64,000 bases of DNA from Okapia johnstoni. Lineage: Eukaryota; Chordata; Mammalia; Artiodactyla; Giraffidae. Positions within the stretch are counted from its first letter, which is position 1. Each line of letters begins with the position of its first letter. This document shows, in pieces, positions 21,263 to 30,845 of the stretch. The position numbers were made by a program, and so were the translations under genes. Below the pieces are notes generated by a model, which saw only the letters and a list, made by a program, of their open reading frames with translations, ran no database searches and was not told the DNA's origin. The stretch is from the NCBI GenBank assembly GCA_024291935.2, contig CM044308.1, forward strand, positions 115,780,501-115,844,500, read 5' to 3'.

Positions 21263-22470
21263 GAACCAATCTCTTAATTGCTCTGCTATCTCTGATGCAC
21301 TGACCCTTTGCACAAAAGGACACACTCTCTCACACACACACACAAACACAAACACATACTCATGGGGAGAGAGGAAGCTGATCTGGGCCCTAGAGTGAAC
21401 TCTCTGCCTGGAAAAATGCAGAAATGCGTCTCTCCACAATTCCTTTGCCTTGCCCAGCCCCCTCCATAAGGAAAAAAACCACCCACCTTTCTCTTCCCTT
21501 GCCCCAACCTCATCTCCCTAAGGTCCCATCCCTTGGTCCCCCAGGGGCCTCGGTTGTGTTGCAAAGATGTCCTGGCAGTCAAGAGGCAAGAACAGAATGA
21601 AATATATGTAACATCTTATTAGTAAAGGACATCTGAGCCTCTAATTAAAATTTGCCTAATGACCCAACTTCTCCGTCATTTTTGCTCTTGGAGACATTAA
21701 TTTAAGGTGACAGGTATTTAGGCAAAGGGAAAATTAATTTTTCCTTTAAAAAATTAAAGGGGAAAAGAGTGGCCTGCTCCCTTATTTATTGATTTCTCAT
21801 TAAAATATTTATTTTTCAAACCCCCTCCCTCTCTTTCCCAATAAAACCTGAGGTGGAGAATAACTTGATGAAGGGGAAAGGGGTGAAAGGAAAGCATCAT
21901 GGGGGTGGGCGACCAGGTGCCTTGAGGGAGTGGGCAAGCTGCTGCCCTGGGTGGGGCTGGGTGGTCCCCCTGCCTAGGATCCTGGATGGTCACTGAGAAG
22001 CTGGTTGTCGGTGATTCCAGGCAAACTTGTATTTATCCAAGCTGTTTGACTTGGCTGAGCCAATGGTGTCTGTTTCCTCACAGAACAGATGGTGGGTACC
22101 TCTCCCTCAACACTGGGCTGCAGCCTAGCTTTCTGCCAGGGAGGAATTCCCTGAGCAACAGGCTGCAGCCTCCAGCACACTCCAAGGGTACCCAGTGTGA
22201 GATGCCCAGGGAGGCAGCCAAGGTCTGTCTACAGGCCCCCTGTGCTGGTCCTTGGGCTCCCAACTACAAGGGTCTCTAAGGACACGGGAGGGTGATGAGC
22301 TAGGGGTGGGGTGCAGCCCTCCAATCGGGGAAGAAGGACACGGCCAGGATGACTTTCCAACCTCAGAGTCCCATAGGGGATTGGTCTAAAGAATACAGAA
22401 ACATTGCTCCTCCCTTTCCCCTATTTATGAATTTGTGTCCAAAAGTCTCCTCTTCAGATTCCCTGATGCT
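21263..22470. other. Single-copy stretch with an AT-rich block
   Basis: No gene recognised. It contains a short imperfect (CA)n (about 21333-21355) and the conserved-element candidate at 21590-21870. The rest is mid-GC sequence with chance frames up to 98 codons. Confidence 0.5.
21590..21870. promoter_or_regulatory. Candidate conserved non-coding element, TAAT-rich
   Basis: An island of low GC within GC-richer flanks. It carries repeated homeodomain-type cores: 'ctaattaaaatttgcctaat', 'gacattaatttaaggtgaca', 'ggaaaattaatttttccttt', 'ctcattaaaatatttatttt'. No transposon phrase is visible. Function is inferred only from composition. Confidence 0.35.
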
Positions 22471-22590
22471 GGGAATCCCTGGGCAGTCCAGTGGTTGGGA
22501 CTCTGAGCTCTCATTGCTGAGGGCTGGGGTGCAATCTTGGTCAGGAAACTAGGATCCCACAAGTTGCACAATGTGGCCAAAAAGTTTAAA
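22471..22590 (+). mobile_element. CHR SINE, short copy
   Basis: 'gggaatccctgggcagtcca', 'gtggttgggactctgagctc', 'gaaactaggatcccacaagt' and 'gtggccaaaaagtttaaaa' follow the CHR head and early body. Confidence 0.85.
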
Positions 22591-22730
22591 AGAGGGGGGG
22601 GGCATTTCCTGATGTTTTCTGCCTCTCCCCAGAAGACCTGTGCCTTTTCCTCTGTATTTCCATCCCCTCCCCAGAAGCTCTCTGTCCCACCCCTGTTCCT
22701 AAATCTTTCTAATGCTCTATCCTTCAAGAG

Positions 22731-22976
22731 GGCTTCCCTGGTAGCTCAGCTGTGAAAAATCCGCCTGTAATGCAAGGGACCCCAGTTCAATTCCTGGGTT
22801 GGGAAGATGCCCTGGAGAAGGTATAGTCTACCCACTCCAACATTCTTGGGCTCCCCTGGTGGCTCAGCTGGTAAAGAATCCACCTGCAATGCGGGAGACA
22901 CAGGTTCAATCCCTGGTTTGGGAAGAACCCCTGGAGAAGGGAACAGGTACCCCCTCCAGTATTCTGGCCTGGAACC
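22731..22976 (+). mobile_element. Two Bov-tA SINEs in tandem
   Basis: Copy one (22731-22849) begins 'ggcttccctggtagctcagc' and stops after 'acccactccaacattcttg'. Copy two (22850-22976) begins 'ggctcccctggtggctcagc' and ends after 'ctccagtattctggcctgg'. Both break off at almost the same internal point and lack the BovB-like tail. Confidence 0.9.
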
Positions 22977-23092
22977 AGGGGTTCATGGTAGACTTCGGGG
23001 GAGAGAAGGGAGGGTCAGAGGGCAGAGAGATCAGGAGGAAAGAGAGTCTTCCTTTGTAGAGACTGGAAGTCTTATTGCTATGTTGCTAACTT

Positions 23093-23580
23093 CTCTTTGT
23101 CTCTCTCTGTCTCTCTCTCTGCTTCTGTCTCTCTGTCCCTGTGTCTCTCCATTTCTGTCTCTCTGTATCTCTCTGCTTCTCTCTGCCTCTCTGTCTCTCT
23201 CTGTCTCTGTCTCTCTCTGCCTCTGTCTCTGTCTCTCTCTGCGTCTCTGCCTCTCTGTCTCTCTGATTCTCTCTCTCTCCCTGCCCCTGTCTCTCTCTCC
23301 CTGTGTCTCTCTGCCTCTCCGTCTCTCCCTCTCTGTTTCTCTCTGTCTCCCTGATTCTCTCTCTGTCTCTGCCCTGTCTGTCTCTCTCTGTCTGTCTCTC
23401 TCTGCCTCTGTCTCTGTCTCTCTCTGCGTCTCTGCCTCTCTGTCTCTCTGATTCTCTCTCTCTCCCTGCCCCTGTCTCTCTCCCCCTGTCTCTCTCCGCT
23501 TCTCCATCTCTCTCTGTCTCTGCCTCTCTGTTTCTCTCTGTCTCCCTGATTCTCTCTCTGTCTCTCTCTGCCTCACTTAT
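23093..23580. repeat. (TCTCTG/TCTC)n polypyrimidine block with a ~185-195-bp duplication
   Basis: Almost purely C and T with scattered G on the plus strand. A distinctive run (…GCGTCTCTGCCTCTCTGTC…) occurs at about 23240 and again at about 23426. A second marker (TTTCTCTCTGTCTCCCTGAT) occurs at 23336 and 23531. This shows a large tandem duplication with period about 185-195 bp. Long Arg/Glu or Ser/Leu frames through it exist only because the unit lacks stops. Confidence 0.95.
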
Positions 23581-23609
23581 CTTTGTCATCTTCTCTCTCT
23601 TTCCCCCTC

Positions 23610-23760
23610 CAGCGACATGACTGCTGCTGGGAAATCTGTCAGGTTTTGCTTCCTGGGGAGCCAGGAAGGCTTTTCTAGCAATTAGGCCAAGGCCTCTGAT
23701 CCGAGAGATTGCTGAACACCTGGCGAGCAATAACTCGCTCCGCTGGGCCCTGCGTGGGGA
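23610..23760. promoter_or_regulatory. Candidate conserved non-coding element
   Basis: A repeat-free block next to the pyrimidine tract with balanced composition and motifs such as 'agcaattaggccaaggcctc' (containing a GGCC-centred palindromic hexamer) and 'gagcaataactcgctccgct'. This is suggestive only. Confidence 0.25.
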
Positions 23761-24019
23761 CAGAAGTGGGGGGAGAGGGGCAGAGGGGGAGCCTCCCTCC
23801 ACCTCCTGGTCAAGGGAAGGCCAACCATAGGCAGGAGGTGGGTGGATGTGGCCGCGGCGATACGGGCCTCAAAAAGTCCTTCCCCACAGACCACCTTGCC
23901 AAGGGCCACCACCAGGCCACCTGAGAGGCAGTTCCCCATCATACAAGTGCCAGGAAAGAAGCTGGTGATAAGGCTGTGGGCAGAAGAGGCACACATGCAG
24001 GGCAGAGAAAAGAAAATGG

Positions 24020-24340
24020 GATTTGGAAGCAAAAGACCTAAGCTTGAGCTTCACCCATTCCTTCCTGTGTAATCTTGAGCACGTTACTTCACACCTTTGA
24101 GACTTAATGGCTTTGGAAGTGGGGCTTCCCTGATGGCTCAGCTGGTAAAGAATCTGCCTGCAATGCAGGAAACCCAGGATCAATCTGAGTTGGGAAGATC
24201 CCCTGGAAGAGAGAATGGCAACCTACCCCAGTATTCTCGCCTGGAGAATTCCATGGACAGAGGAGGCTGGCGGGCTTTCAAAGTAAAATGGGAATGTTAG
24301 CACCCACCGCCGAGGGCCCCTGGGAGGGACAGATGAGCCA
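24020..24340 (+). repeat. MIR SINE relic, split by Bov-tA
   Basis: 'tgtgtaatcttgagcacgtt' and 'acttcacacctttgagactt' precede the Bov-tA. 'aaagtaaaatgggaatgtta' and 'gcaccca' continue the MIR after it. Confidence 0.7.
24121..24272 (+). mobile_element. Bov-tA SINE in a MIR
   Basis: 'gggcttccctgatggctcag' to 'ggacagaggaggctggc'. GGCTTTGGAAGT (24109-24120) and GGCTTTCAAAGT (24273-24284) fit a 12-bp target-site duplication with two changes. Confidence 0.92.
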
Positions 24341-24424
24341 GTAGAGAGGAACTTGGTTTGGAAAGTGACTTAGGACCCCCTCCCCCGCATCTGCCCACCG
24401 CTGCCACCTTTCCACCCACCGACT

Positions 24425-24600
24425 GCAATTCCACTAATGCAAGGAGGTAAAACAATGTGTCAGAGCTTTAAAGATGCCTGTTCATCTTGCTTTGCATACA
24501 TTTGCATATTGAGTTCAAGAGGCTCGTCCTAATTCTGAGGATGGAAAATAAAACAAATTAACGGATGCTAGGTTAACAAATGGGACTCCTGCTGCAGTTG
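24425..24600. promoter_or_regulatory. Candidate conserved non-coding element with octamer-like sites
   Basis: AT-rich, repeat-free. Contains TTTGCATACATTTGCATATT (two octamer-like halves), AACAATG (SOX-type) and 'acaaattaacggatgctagg'. Local GC rises sharply on both sides. Function is inferred from composition and motifs only. Confidence 0.35.
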
Positions 24601-24829
24601 TCTCCGCGGGCTGCTCCGGGCTTGACGCCTGGGAGACAGAGTGTTCTCAGGGCAATCAACATTTAATCCTCTCTGGACCCCGCCCCTCTGACCCCCAGCC
24701 AGAGGTCTGTACTGGGGGAGCTTGAAAAGTGGGGGTCAGGCCCAGGCCCCGGGGCAAGGAGTTCCCCTCAGCTTGCTCCATTGTGAATTTGCAGTGCAGG
24801 TTGTGATGTACAGGATCATGCCCCCTGCC

Positions 24830-25015
24830 ACGCTGCCCAGGTCTGAACCCCAGCTCTGCTATATCCAGTTCTACGGCTTTGGGAAAGTCACTAAACCTCT
24901 CGGTTTTTCGATGCCCTTGAGAGTCAAACAGGAAAAATTGTGACACCTAACCCATTGAGTTGGTGTGAGGGCTGAGTGAGTTATGTATATAGTACTTAGA
25001 CTCAATGGCTGAGCC
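24830..25015 (+). repeat. MIR SINE relic
   Basis: 'gtctgaaccccagctctgct', 'gggaaagtcactaaacctct', 'acccattgagttggtgtgag' and 'gagttatgtatatagtact' are in MIR order. Confidence 0.82.
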
Positions 25016-25064
25016 CTGAATAGGCAACTTCTTGGCAAGTGTCCTGGTGTTTATTTATCTATTT

Positions 25065-25125
25065 TTATCATTACCATCACCTCAACATCACCATCAAAGC
25101 CTTCACCATCATCATCATGTGGTAG
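25065..25125. repeat. (ATC)n-like simple repeat
   Basis: Imperfect CATCAC/ATCATC units. These produce the poly-His run seen in the 298-codon frame beginning at 25032. Confidence 0.85.
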
Positions 25126-25134
25126 AAAATGTCT

Positions 25135-25260
25135 ATAGGACTAGGAAACAGAGACCCAAATTCTTGTTCTCACTTTGCCTTTCATCCTCTGTGTGGCTTT
25201 GGGGAAATCCCCTGGCCCTTTTGGCCTTCGTTCCCCAAAGAGACCGACTTAGGCCCCCTT
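25135..25260 (+). repeat. Possible MIR relic
   Basis: 'ctcactttgcctttcatcct' and 'gtgtggctttggggaaatcc' resemble the MIR middle; divergence is high. Confidence 0.45.
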
Positions 25261-25599
25261 CAAGCTGTGACACAACAGATCAGGCTGAGGAAGCTCTCAG
25301 CTTGCTTCAAGGCTGCCTGAGAACCGACTCTGAGGCATCTTGCCATATGCAAAACACATGTAAAACACATACAAATTACCATCTCCATTGCACTCTTTGG
25401 CTCCTACAGCTCTTACACTTGACAAGGGCCCTCGGGGCCATCCCTGTGCAGGCCCGGAAGCTGGGACACTGCCTAGCCAGCTGGGGGGAGCTCGGTCTTC
25501 TTTCTTCCTTCCCTGCCCACATTGCCCCCTTCCCCCCACCACTCTGGCCTCCTTACCCTCTGCCTGGCTTACCACCTGGGAGACGGCAGATCACTTATC
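25261..25599. other. Intergenic, no gene recognised
   Basis: GC-rich; open frames on both strands cross this region without motifs. See the rejected 25032-25928 frame. Confidence 0.45.
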
Positions 25600-25790
25600 A
25601 CCCGGGTGTACATCTGCCTTGTGCTGGGCACTTCACCCATTATTTTTTTTTTTTCACAATTCTCCCTCATCGCTGGGAGGGTGGGTGTCAAGACCCCACT
25701 TTACAGATGGAAAGACTGAGGTTCAGAATGAAACAACTTATAATAAGTCACCCTGCTAGGAAGGTGAGTGGGGAACCAGGAGACTCACTA
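25600..25790 (-). repeat. MIR SINE relic, antisense, with T-run
   Basis: 'gccttgtgctgggcacttca', 'caccccactttacagatgg'-type phrase near 25690-25710 and 'aagactgaggttcagaatga' are reversed MIR. An internal T11 run lies near 25643-25654. Confidence 0.82.
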
Positions 25791-26659
25791 TGCTGGAATT
25801 CCTTTCCACGGGCTGTGGCTGCAAGAGGGAGAAAGGAGAAGAGGTGGAGGGAAGCTTGTCTAGCTCTCTTTCCCATCTTAGTGCCCTGGAGGCCAGCAGC
25901 TTCTCTGCTCAGGGAGCTGGGACAGTAATCAAGACTGAAAATCGATGTGGCTGTCTGCCAGGAGATTCCTGGAGCCCCCACTGATTGATGGTGTCTGAGA
26001 GTCACCACTGAGGGCCACCCCCGTGACCATGATCCTTGACCCACTTATGAGGGCTTCCCCAACTTCCCTCCAGCCTAACACTCTGGATTCCAGAGGCTGC
26101 TAAGCTGTGTCAGGGGTCAGAAAGTAGATGCTAATAGCCAAGTGCTCCCAATTCCGTCAAGGAACCCACTTCCCCTCCCAAATCCCAGAGGGGCCAGGAT
26201 GTGGCCTGGGGAGAGGGTTAGGAGGGAAATGATGACACTCTCGACCATCAGTCAGCACCCAAGCTTCCGCTAGGGCCCTCCTCAGGCCCCCTCTGGTCAG
26301 CCCAGCTCTGCCAGGACCCTGCCCACGTGCTGCAGTCACAGCCTCCATAGTCCTCTCTCCGTCTTCTACCTTCTAAGGCCCTTGTTCAGCCTGAGGCCCA
26401 TTAAGTTGATTAACAGGCCCATTCCAGAATGGAGGGATGAATTTCAGTCCCTAGAGGACCCTCTTTCTCCACCTCCACCTCATCCTCTCTGTCCTGCTCT
26501 CCTCCTCCTCCCCCTCCTCCTCCCCTCGTCAAGCCCCTGCCCTGCCCACCCTGCTTCTGTCACTCACTCTCTGGTCCTCCAGATTCTAGAGACAGAGATG
26601 TTGGAAACAGGGTGGGCCAAGGCTGGACCAGGCTGACATTTGAGATGTGTGGTTGGAGA
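25791..26659. other. Intergenic, no gene recognised
   Basis: GC-rich single-copy-like sequence with a CCTCCT-rich patch at about 26464-26530. No exon with consensus splice sites and a family motif could be defended. Confidence 0.45.
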
Positions 26660-26815
26660 AGGAAACGAGTTTTTCTGCAGTGATCATGTGATTTAATCCT
26701 CTCATTGGCCCTTCCAGGAAATGAGTACCCCCATGTTTTATAGACGAGGAGACTAAAACCTAGAGAGGTTAAGCAGAGCCTTGCCCAACACCTAGCTAAA
26801 TGTCACCTACGGAGA
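26660..26815 (-). repeat. MIR SINE relic, antisense
   Basis: 'gtgatttaatcctctcattg', 'gttttatagacgaggagact' and 'aaacctagagaggttaagca' are the reversed MIR core. Confidence 0.85.
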
Positions 26816-26869
26816 CAAAACTTCCCTTGTTCTGAAGCCAAGCCCTGCGCTTGTGGGAAGCTGGTTTGA

Positions 26870-26985
26870 CACAGAGATTGCTAAGCCCTCTCCCAGAGAT
26901 GCCAGGTCTGGCTGGGGTGGGGCCCAGGGATCTGTATTTAGCAACTACTTTTAGTAGTTCAGATCTGTAGACAGGTTTAAAAACC
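26870..26985 (+). repeat. MER5A-like hAT transposon relic
   Basis: 'tctggctggggtggggccca', 'gggatctgtatttagcaact' and 'ggtttaaaaaccact' match the internal MER5A phrases (non-autonomous Charlie-type DNA transposon). Confidence 0.72.
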
Positions 26986-26989
26986 ACTT

Positions 26990-27115
26990 TATTAACCCAA
27001 ATTCTTCATGTTACAAATATGAAAACTTAAGACCCAGAGAGGGTATGTAATTGGCCCAAGGTCACACAGGAAAAGGCCAAAGTAGGACCTAAGTCCCAGC
27101 TCACTTTCCACTTGG
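26990..27115 (-). repeat. MIR SINE relic, antisense
   Basis: 'aacttaagacccagagaggg', 'tatgtaattggcccaaggtc' and 'acacaggaaaaggcc' are the reversed MIR core. Confidence 0.78.
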
Positions 27116-28034
27116 AGGACCCTTAGCAGAGAGCAGCCCCAGGTCTCCTCTGGTACCACATCCCCCTCCCATCTTTACCTGCACTTCCTATAAAGTGGAA
27201 GGCCAGGGCAGGGCCTTCCAGAGGAAAGAATATCTCCTTCTCTGGGACTCGTCTTTCCATCGGCAACTTGAGATGTGAGTTTTGCCTCCTGGAGAAGAGA
27301 AGGAAACCCCACAAATGCAAGGAAGGATCCTGGCCGGTTCCTTTGTCCGTGTTGGAAAACAAGAGAACAAGCTGCCTGCAGAAGCCTGGGGTTTATGCGA
27401 ATGGTCCCTATCCTTTGGGTTGTTCAGGTTAAGATCTCATGGCTGCACCAGGACCCTCGTCAGAGGGACCCTGGATGGCAAGGAAGCTGCCTGACTTTGA
27501 CAAATCAGCACGCCTTCCTTGTGGCTGTTATCCCCCATGGATGGAGGAAATGGGTCAGGGCCCAGAGATGACAGCAAGATGACCAACCATCCTGGGATTT
27601 GTGAGGACTTTCCCACTTTATCACTAAAAGCCCCACAGCCTCCATTTTGAAAAAAAAAATAGACCATTGGCCACTCTAGACAATAAATTACACACTCAGG
27701 GTCATGCGGCTTGAGTCCCCACAGCCTCCTTCTCCTTTTTCCAAGAGTTCTTTTCCTTTTTAAGGTGAGGAGTAGGTAGCAGCATCCAGTGACAATAAAT
27801 AACAATAATAATGTGAGGCTTCTTCAGTTCTAAGGCGCTATTGATTTTAAGTGAAAGCCACGTTAACAGCTTTTCAGAAGCAAAAGGAGACCTGTGTTAC
27901 TATATTATATTATTAATCCATTATGGTAGGATGCTTCGTGATGGCAAAATGAAATGTTAGAAAGATAATGAGGGAGTCTTCCAATTGAGGAAATACGGTT
28001 GTGGTAATCACCCTAATAGAGGCACAGCCCGAAA
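27116..28034. other. Single-copy stretch, AT-rich at its end
   Basis: No gene recognised. 27780-28000 is AT-rich with 'caataaataacaataataat' and 'actatattatattattaatc' and no transposon phrase, so it is a weak conserved-element candidate. Confidence 0.45.
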
Positions 28035-28180
28035 CGTGTAGCCCTTGCCCTTTGATGAGCACCACATGGCATGGCAGGTGCTATTGTTACTCCACTGCAG
28101 TGCTGAGGAAACTGAGGCTTAGGGAGGGTATACACCCTCCCAGGGATCCTCCAGCTAAACTCAGCTGAAAGTCCGTCACT
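28035..28180 (-). repeat. MIR SINE relic, antisense
   Basis: 'ggcaggtgctattgttactc', 'ctgaggaaactgaggcttag' and 'ggagggtatacaccctccc' follow reversed MIR. Confidence 0.7.
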
Positions 28181-28914
28181 CTTGTGGATGCACGGACCTC
28201 TCATTCCTTGGGGCTCCCAGAGCAGACACTCAGCCAAAGAAGGTGGAGTCGGGGGAGGCTCTCTGTATCCTTCTGGGGACTAACAGCATTAGCTCCAGCC
28301 GTATAACACCAATGGCCTCGTAATTTATATTGTGGTTTTCATTACTTCCCTTCTCTGCAGGCTTGTTCAATAAATTACCATTTTTATGAATTCCTAAGTG
28401 CTCGGTGGAGGGCAGAGCTCCACCTGGCTCCAACTGCCGTGGAGAGGACAAAGAAGGGGGGTGGTGGCTGGAGAAAGGATAGGGGGTTTCCCACGTCCTG
28501 CATGCCAAGGACTGGACAGAGGAGGGGGAAACCCAGCAGGCTTGAAGGATGCCAGTCTGGGGTCAAGTCACTCCATATCCTGGCATTGGGAGCTTGGGCT
28601 TCCCTTCTGCATTTGTAATACACATGGGAGGGATCAGTCCTCCTCTGCAGATCCTGTGAGAAGTCAATAAGATGATGGGAGTAGCATACCTGGTGCATTG
28701 TAGTGATAAGTGCCGTTTTCCTGTCTTGCTTGTAACCACCTCCCTGCTCCTCTCAGGCAAGTCGGTGAGTTCCCCCCCACACACACACTCCACGGAGCCT
28801 CTCAGGACTGCCCCTGCTTCAGGCCTCCTCTTCTTCTGCCCTTCTCGACAATATAAAATAGATCAATATGGAAAATCTCCAGTGTATATCTCCAAGTTTA
28901 AAAAGCAAGATGTA
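28181..28914. other. Single-copy stretch with candidate conserved element
   Basis: No gene recognised. 28315-28395 ('cgtaatttatattgtggttt', 'ttcaataaattaccattttt') stands out as an AT-rich, repeat-free patch. The rest is GC-richer. Confidence 0.4.
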
Positions 28915-29550
28915 GGGACTTCCCTGGTGGTCCAGTGGTTAAAAATCTGGTTGCCAATGCAAGGCCATGGGTTTGATCACTGGTCTGTGAAGATTCCGCA
29001 TGCTGCAGAGCATACTAAGTCCACGTGCTGCAACTACTGAGCCCATTCACCTAGAGCCTGTGCTCCACGTGCTGCAACTACTGAACCCATTCACTTAGAG
29101 CCTGTGCTGCGACTACTGAGCCCATTCACCTAGAGCCTGTGCTCCACAACTGGAGAAGCCCCCACAATGAGAAGCCCATGCGTGGAAAGGGAAAGTTGCT
29201 TAGTCAGTTCCAACTCCTTGTGACCCCACAGACTATACAGTCCATGGAATTCTCCAGGCCAGAATACTGGAGTGGACAGCCTTTCCCTTCTCCAGGGGAT
29301 CTTCCCAACCCAGGGGTCGAACCCAGGTCTCCTGCATTGCAAGTGGATTCTTTACCAGCTGAGCCACAAGGGAAGCCCAAGAATCGGAGTGGGTAGACTA
29401 TCCCTTCTCCAGTGGATCTTCCTGACCCAGCAGAGCAATCCCCACTCACAGCAACTAGAGAAAGCCCGCATGAAACAACAAAATCCCAGCACAGCCAAAA
29501 ATAAATAAATAAATAGGCTGTAGCCCATTTGTTGCTACAAATATTTATTT
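28915..29550 (+). mobile_element. CHR SINE, expanded, interrupted by Bov-tA
   Basis: Head 'gggacttccctggtggtcca' starts right after TTTAAAAAGCAAGATGTA (28897-28914). The near-copy TTTAAAAAGCAAGACATA (29551-29568) closes it: an 18-bp target-site duplication with two changes. Inside, the 'ctgcaactactgagcccatt / cacctagagcctgtgctcc' module is present three times (about 29026-29150), and a Bov-tA interrupts the body (about 29185-29431). The A-rich tail 'gccaaaaataaataaataaa' is at about 29496-29515. A further 35 bp before the duplication is unexplained and may be tail-derived. Confidence 0.88.
29185..29431 (-). mobile_element. Bov-tA SINE, antisense, with partial second copy
   Basis: 29185-29378 is a full antisense Bov-tA ('tgcttagtcagttccaactc' to 'gagccacaagggaagccc'). 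29379-29431 repeats only its middle ('agactatcccttctccagtg', 'gatcttcctgaccca'), suggesting slippage or partial duplication. The host CHR resumes with 'gcaatccccactcacagcaa'. Confidence 0.88.
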
Positions 29551-29698
29551 TTTAAAAAGCAAGACATAAACCAATTTGTAGAGTATGATTCCAATTTAAT
29601 ACAATATATTGTTACATGAGTGAATATACAGAGACAGATCTGTATAAGCACAGAAAAAAATCAGTGAGGAGATTTCATAAATGGTTCACAGTTTGTAG

Positions 29699-29937
29699 GA
29701 TTTCCCAGGTAGCTCAGTGGTAAAGAATCCACCTGCCAATGCAGGAGACACAAGTTCAATCCCTGGGTCGGGAAGATCTCCTGGAGTAGGAAATGACTCC
29801 CCACTCCAGCATTCTTGCCTGGAAAATTCCATGGGCAGACGAGCCTGGCGGGCTGCGGTCCATGGGGTCACAAAGACACAGACGTAACCGAGCACGCCCT
29901 TTTTCTTTTCTTTTTTATTTTTTTCTTCATAGTTTGT
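29699..29937 (+). mobile_element. Bov-tA SINE
   Basis: 'gatttcccaggtagctcagt' through 'ccatggggtcacaaagacac' to a T-rich end (29899-29937). CACAGTTTGTAG (29687-29698) and CATAGTTTGTGG (29938-29949) form the target-site duplication. Confidence 0.92.
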
Positions 29938-29949
29938 GGAACTTCTGAA

Positions 29950-30714
29950 CGATAAGACTTAATGCTGAGGGGAGCAATTTTATTTTTGTGCAATTTTCTG
30001 TAGTGGGATGGAGGTGATTTTTCTTACAGCAGGTATTTTTAATATATTTTTCACATTAAAAAGGAAAAGAAAATATGACTCCTCCCTTGAAGAATACAAA
30101 ATTCCCAATTCCTCCTTGCTCTAAAAAGAAGCAGCCAGAGGTTAGAAGCTGATGCTCCCTCACCATGGATTCTGAAGCCAGAAATTTCAACGGGAATGTT
30201 TTACTCTCAAGTGAGCTGGACTCTGGGCCCTACTCCTGCCCTCCTACACTTCTCCAGTCTCTGTCCCACTCCCCGACCAGAGGCCTAACCCTGTCTTCAT
30301 GCTCAGTGAGCATTGCATGTCAGAGGACCTGTCTGCACACCCCTGGCTCTCTCTTGGAGGGGGACTCAGGGCCAGTTAGGAAGTAGAGCTGTTTCCTTCA
30401 CCATCCTGATGCACCTGTACCCACTGCAGTCACCATGGCAACAAAACTGCAGCAGGGGGCACTGCCCAGGAAACAGGTTGCCTGGAAACAGCGCTGAGAA
30501 TGGGCGGGGTCCGACCAGAGACAGCCCCTTCCCCTCTTTCTGAAGGGGAAGTAAAGAGAGGAGAGCCAGGCAAGAGAGATGGCCCTCCAGCAGAAGTGGG
30601 GAACCCAGCCAGCATCTCCTTGCTCGCTATCTAAAGAGACAATGACAGAGATTTGTCAGGACCACTATGGGTCTTGTAGTCACTACTCTGTCTGGAGAAG
30701 GGTAGCCCATAGCC
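29950..30714. other. Intergenic, no gene recognised
   Basis: AT-rich to about 30110, then GC-richer. Frames of 60-76 codons only; no repeat named. Confidence 0.45.
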
Positions 30715-30845
30715 AGGTTAAGAGTTTGGGCTCCGGAGGGACCTCCCTGGTGGTCCAGTGGCTAAAGACTCTGTATTCCCCATGCAGGGGACCCGGGATT
30801 GATCCCTGGGCAGAGAAGTAGATTCCACATGCTGCAACTAAGACC

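Noticed and set aside
23031..23802. Arg/Glu-rich frames of 181 and 238 codons and Ser/Leu-rich frames on the other strand
   Set aside because: They are readings of the (TCTCTG)n tract, which lacks stop codons in several frames.
25032..25928. 298-codon open frame, the longest in the window
   Set aside because: It begins in an (ATC)n repeat giving a poly-His run, then crosses MIR relics and a T11 tract. It has no domain, no homologous look and no splice context, so a chance frame in GC-rich DNA is more likely.
28915..29180. Spaced repeats in the CHR body as a CRISPR-like array
   Set aside because: Only three adjacent copies, no spacers of unique sequence, inside a mammalian SINE.
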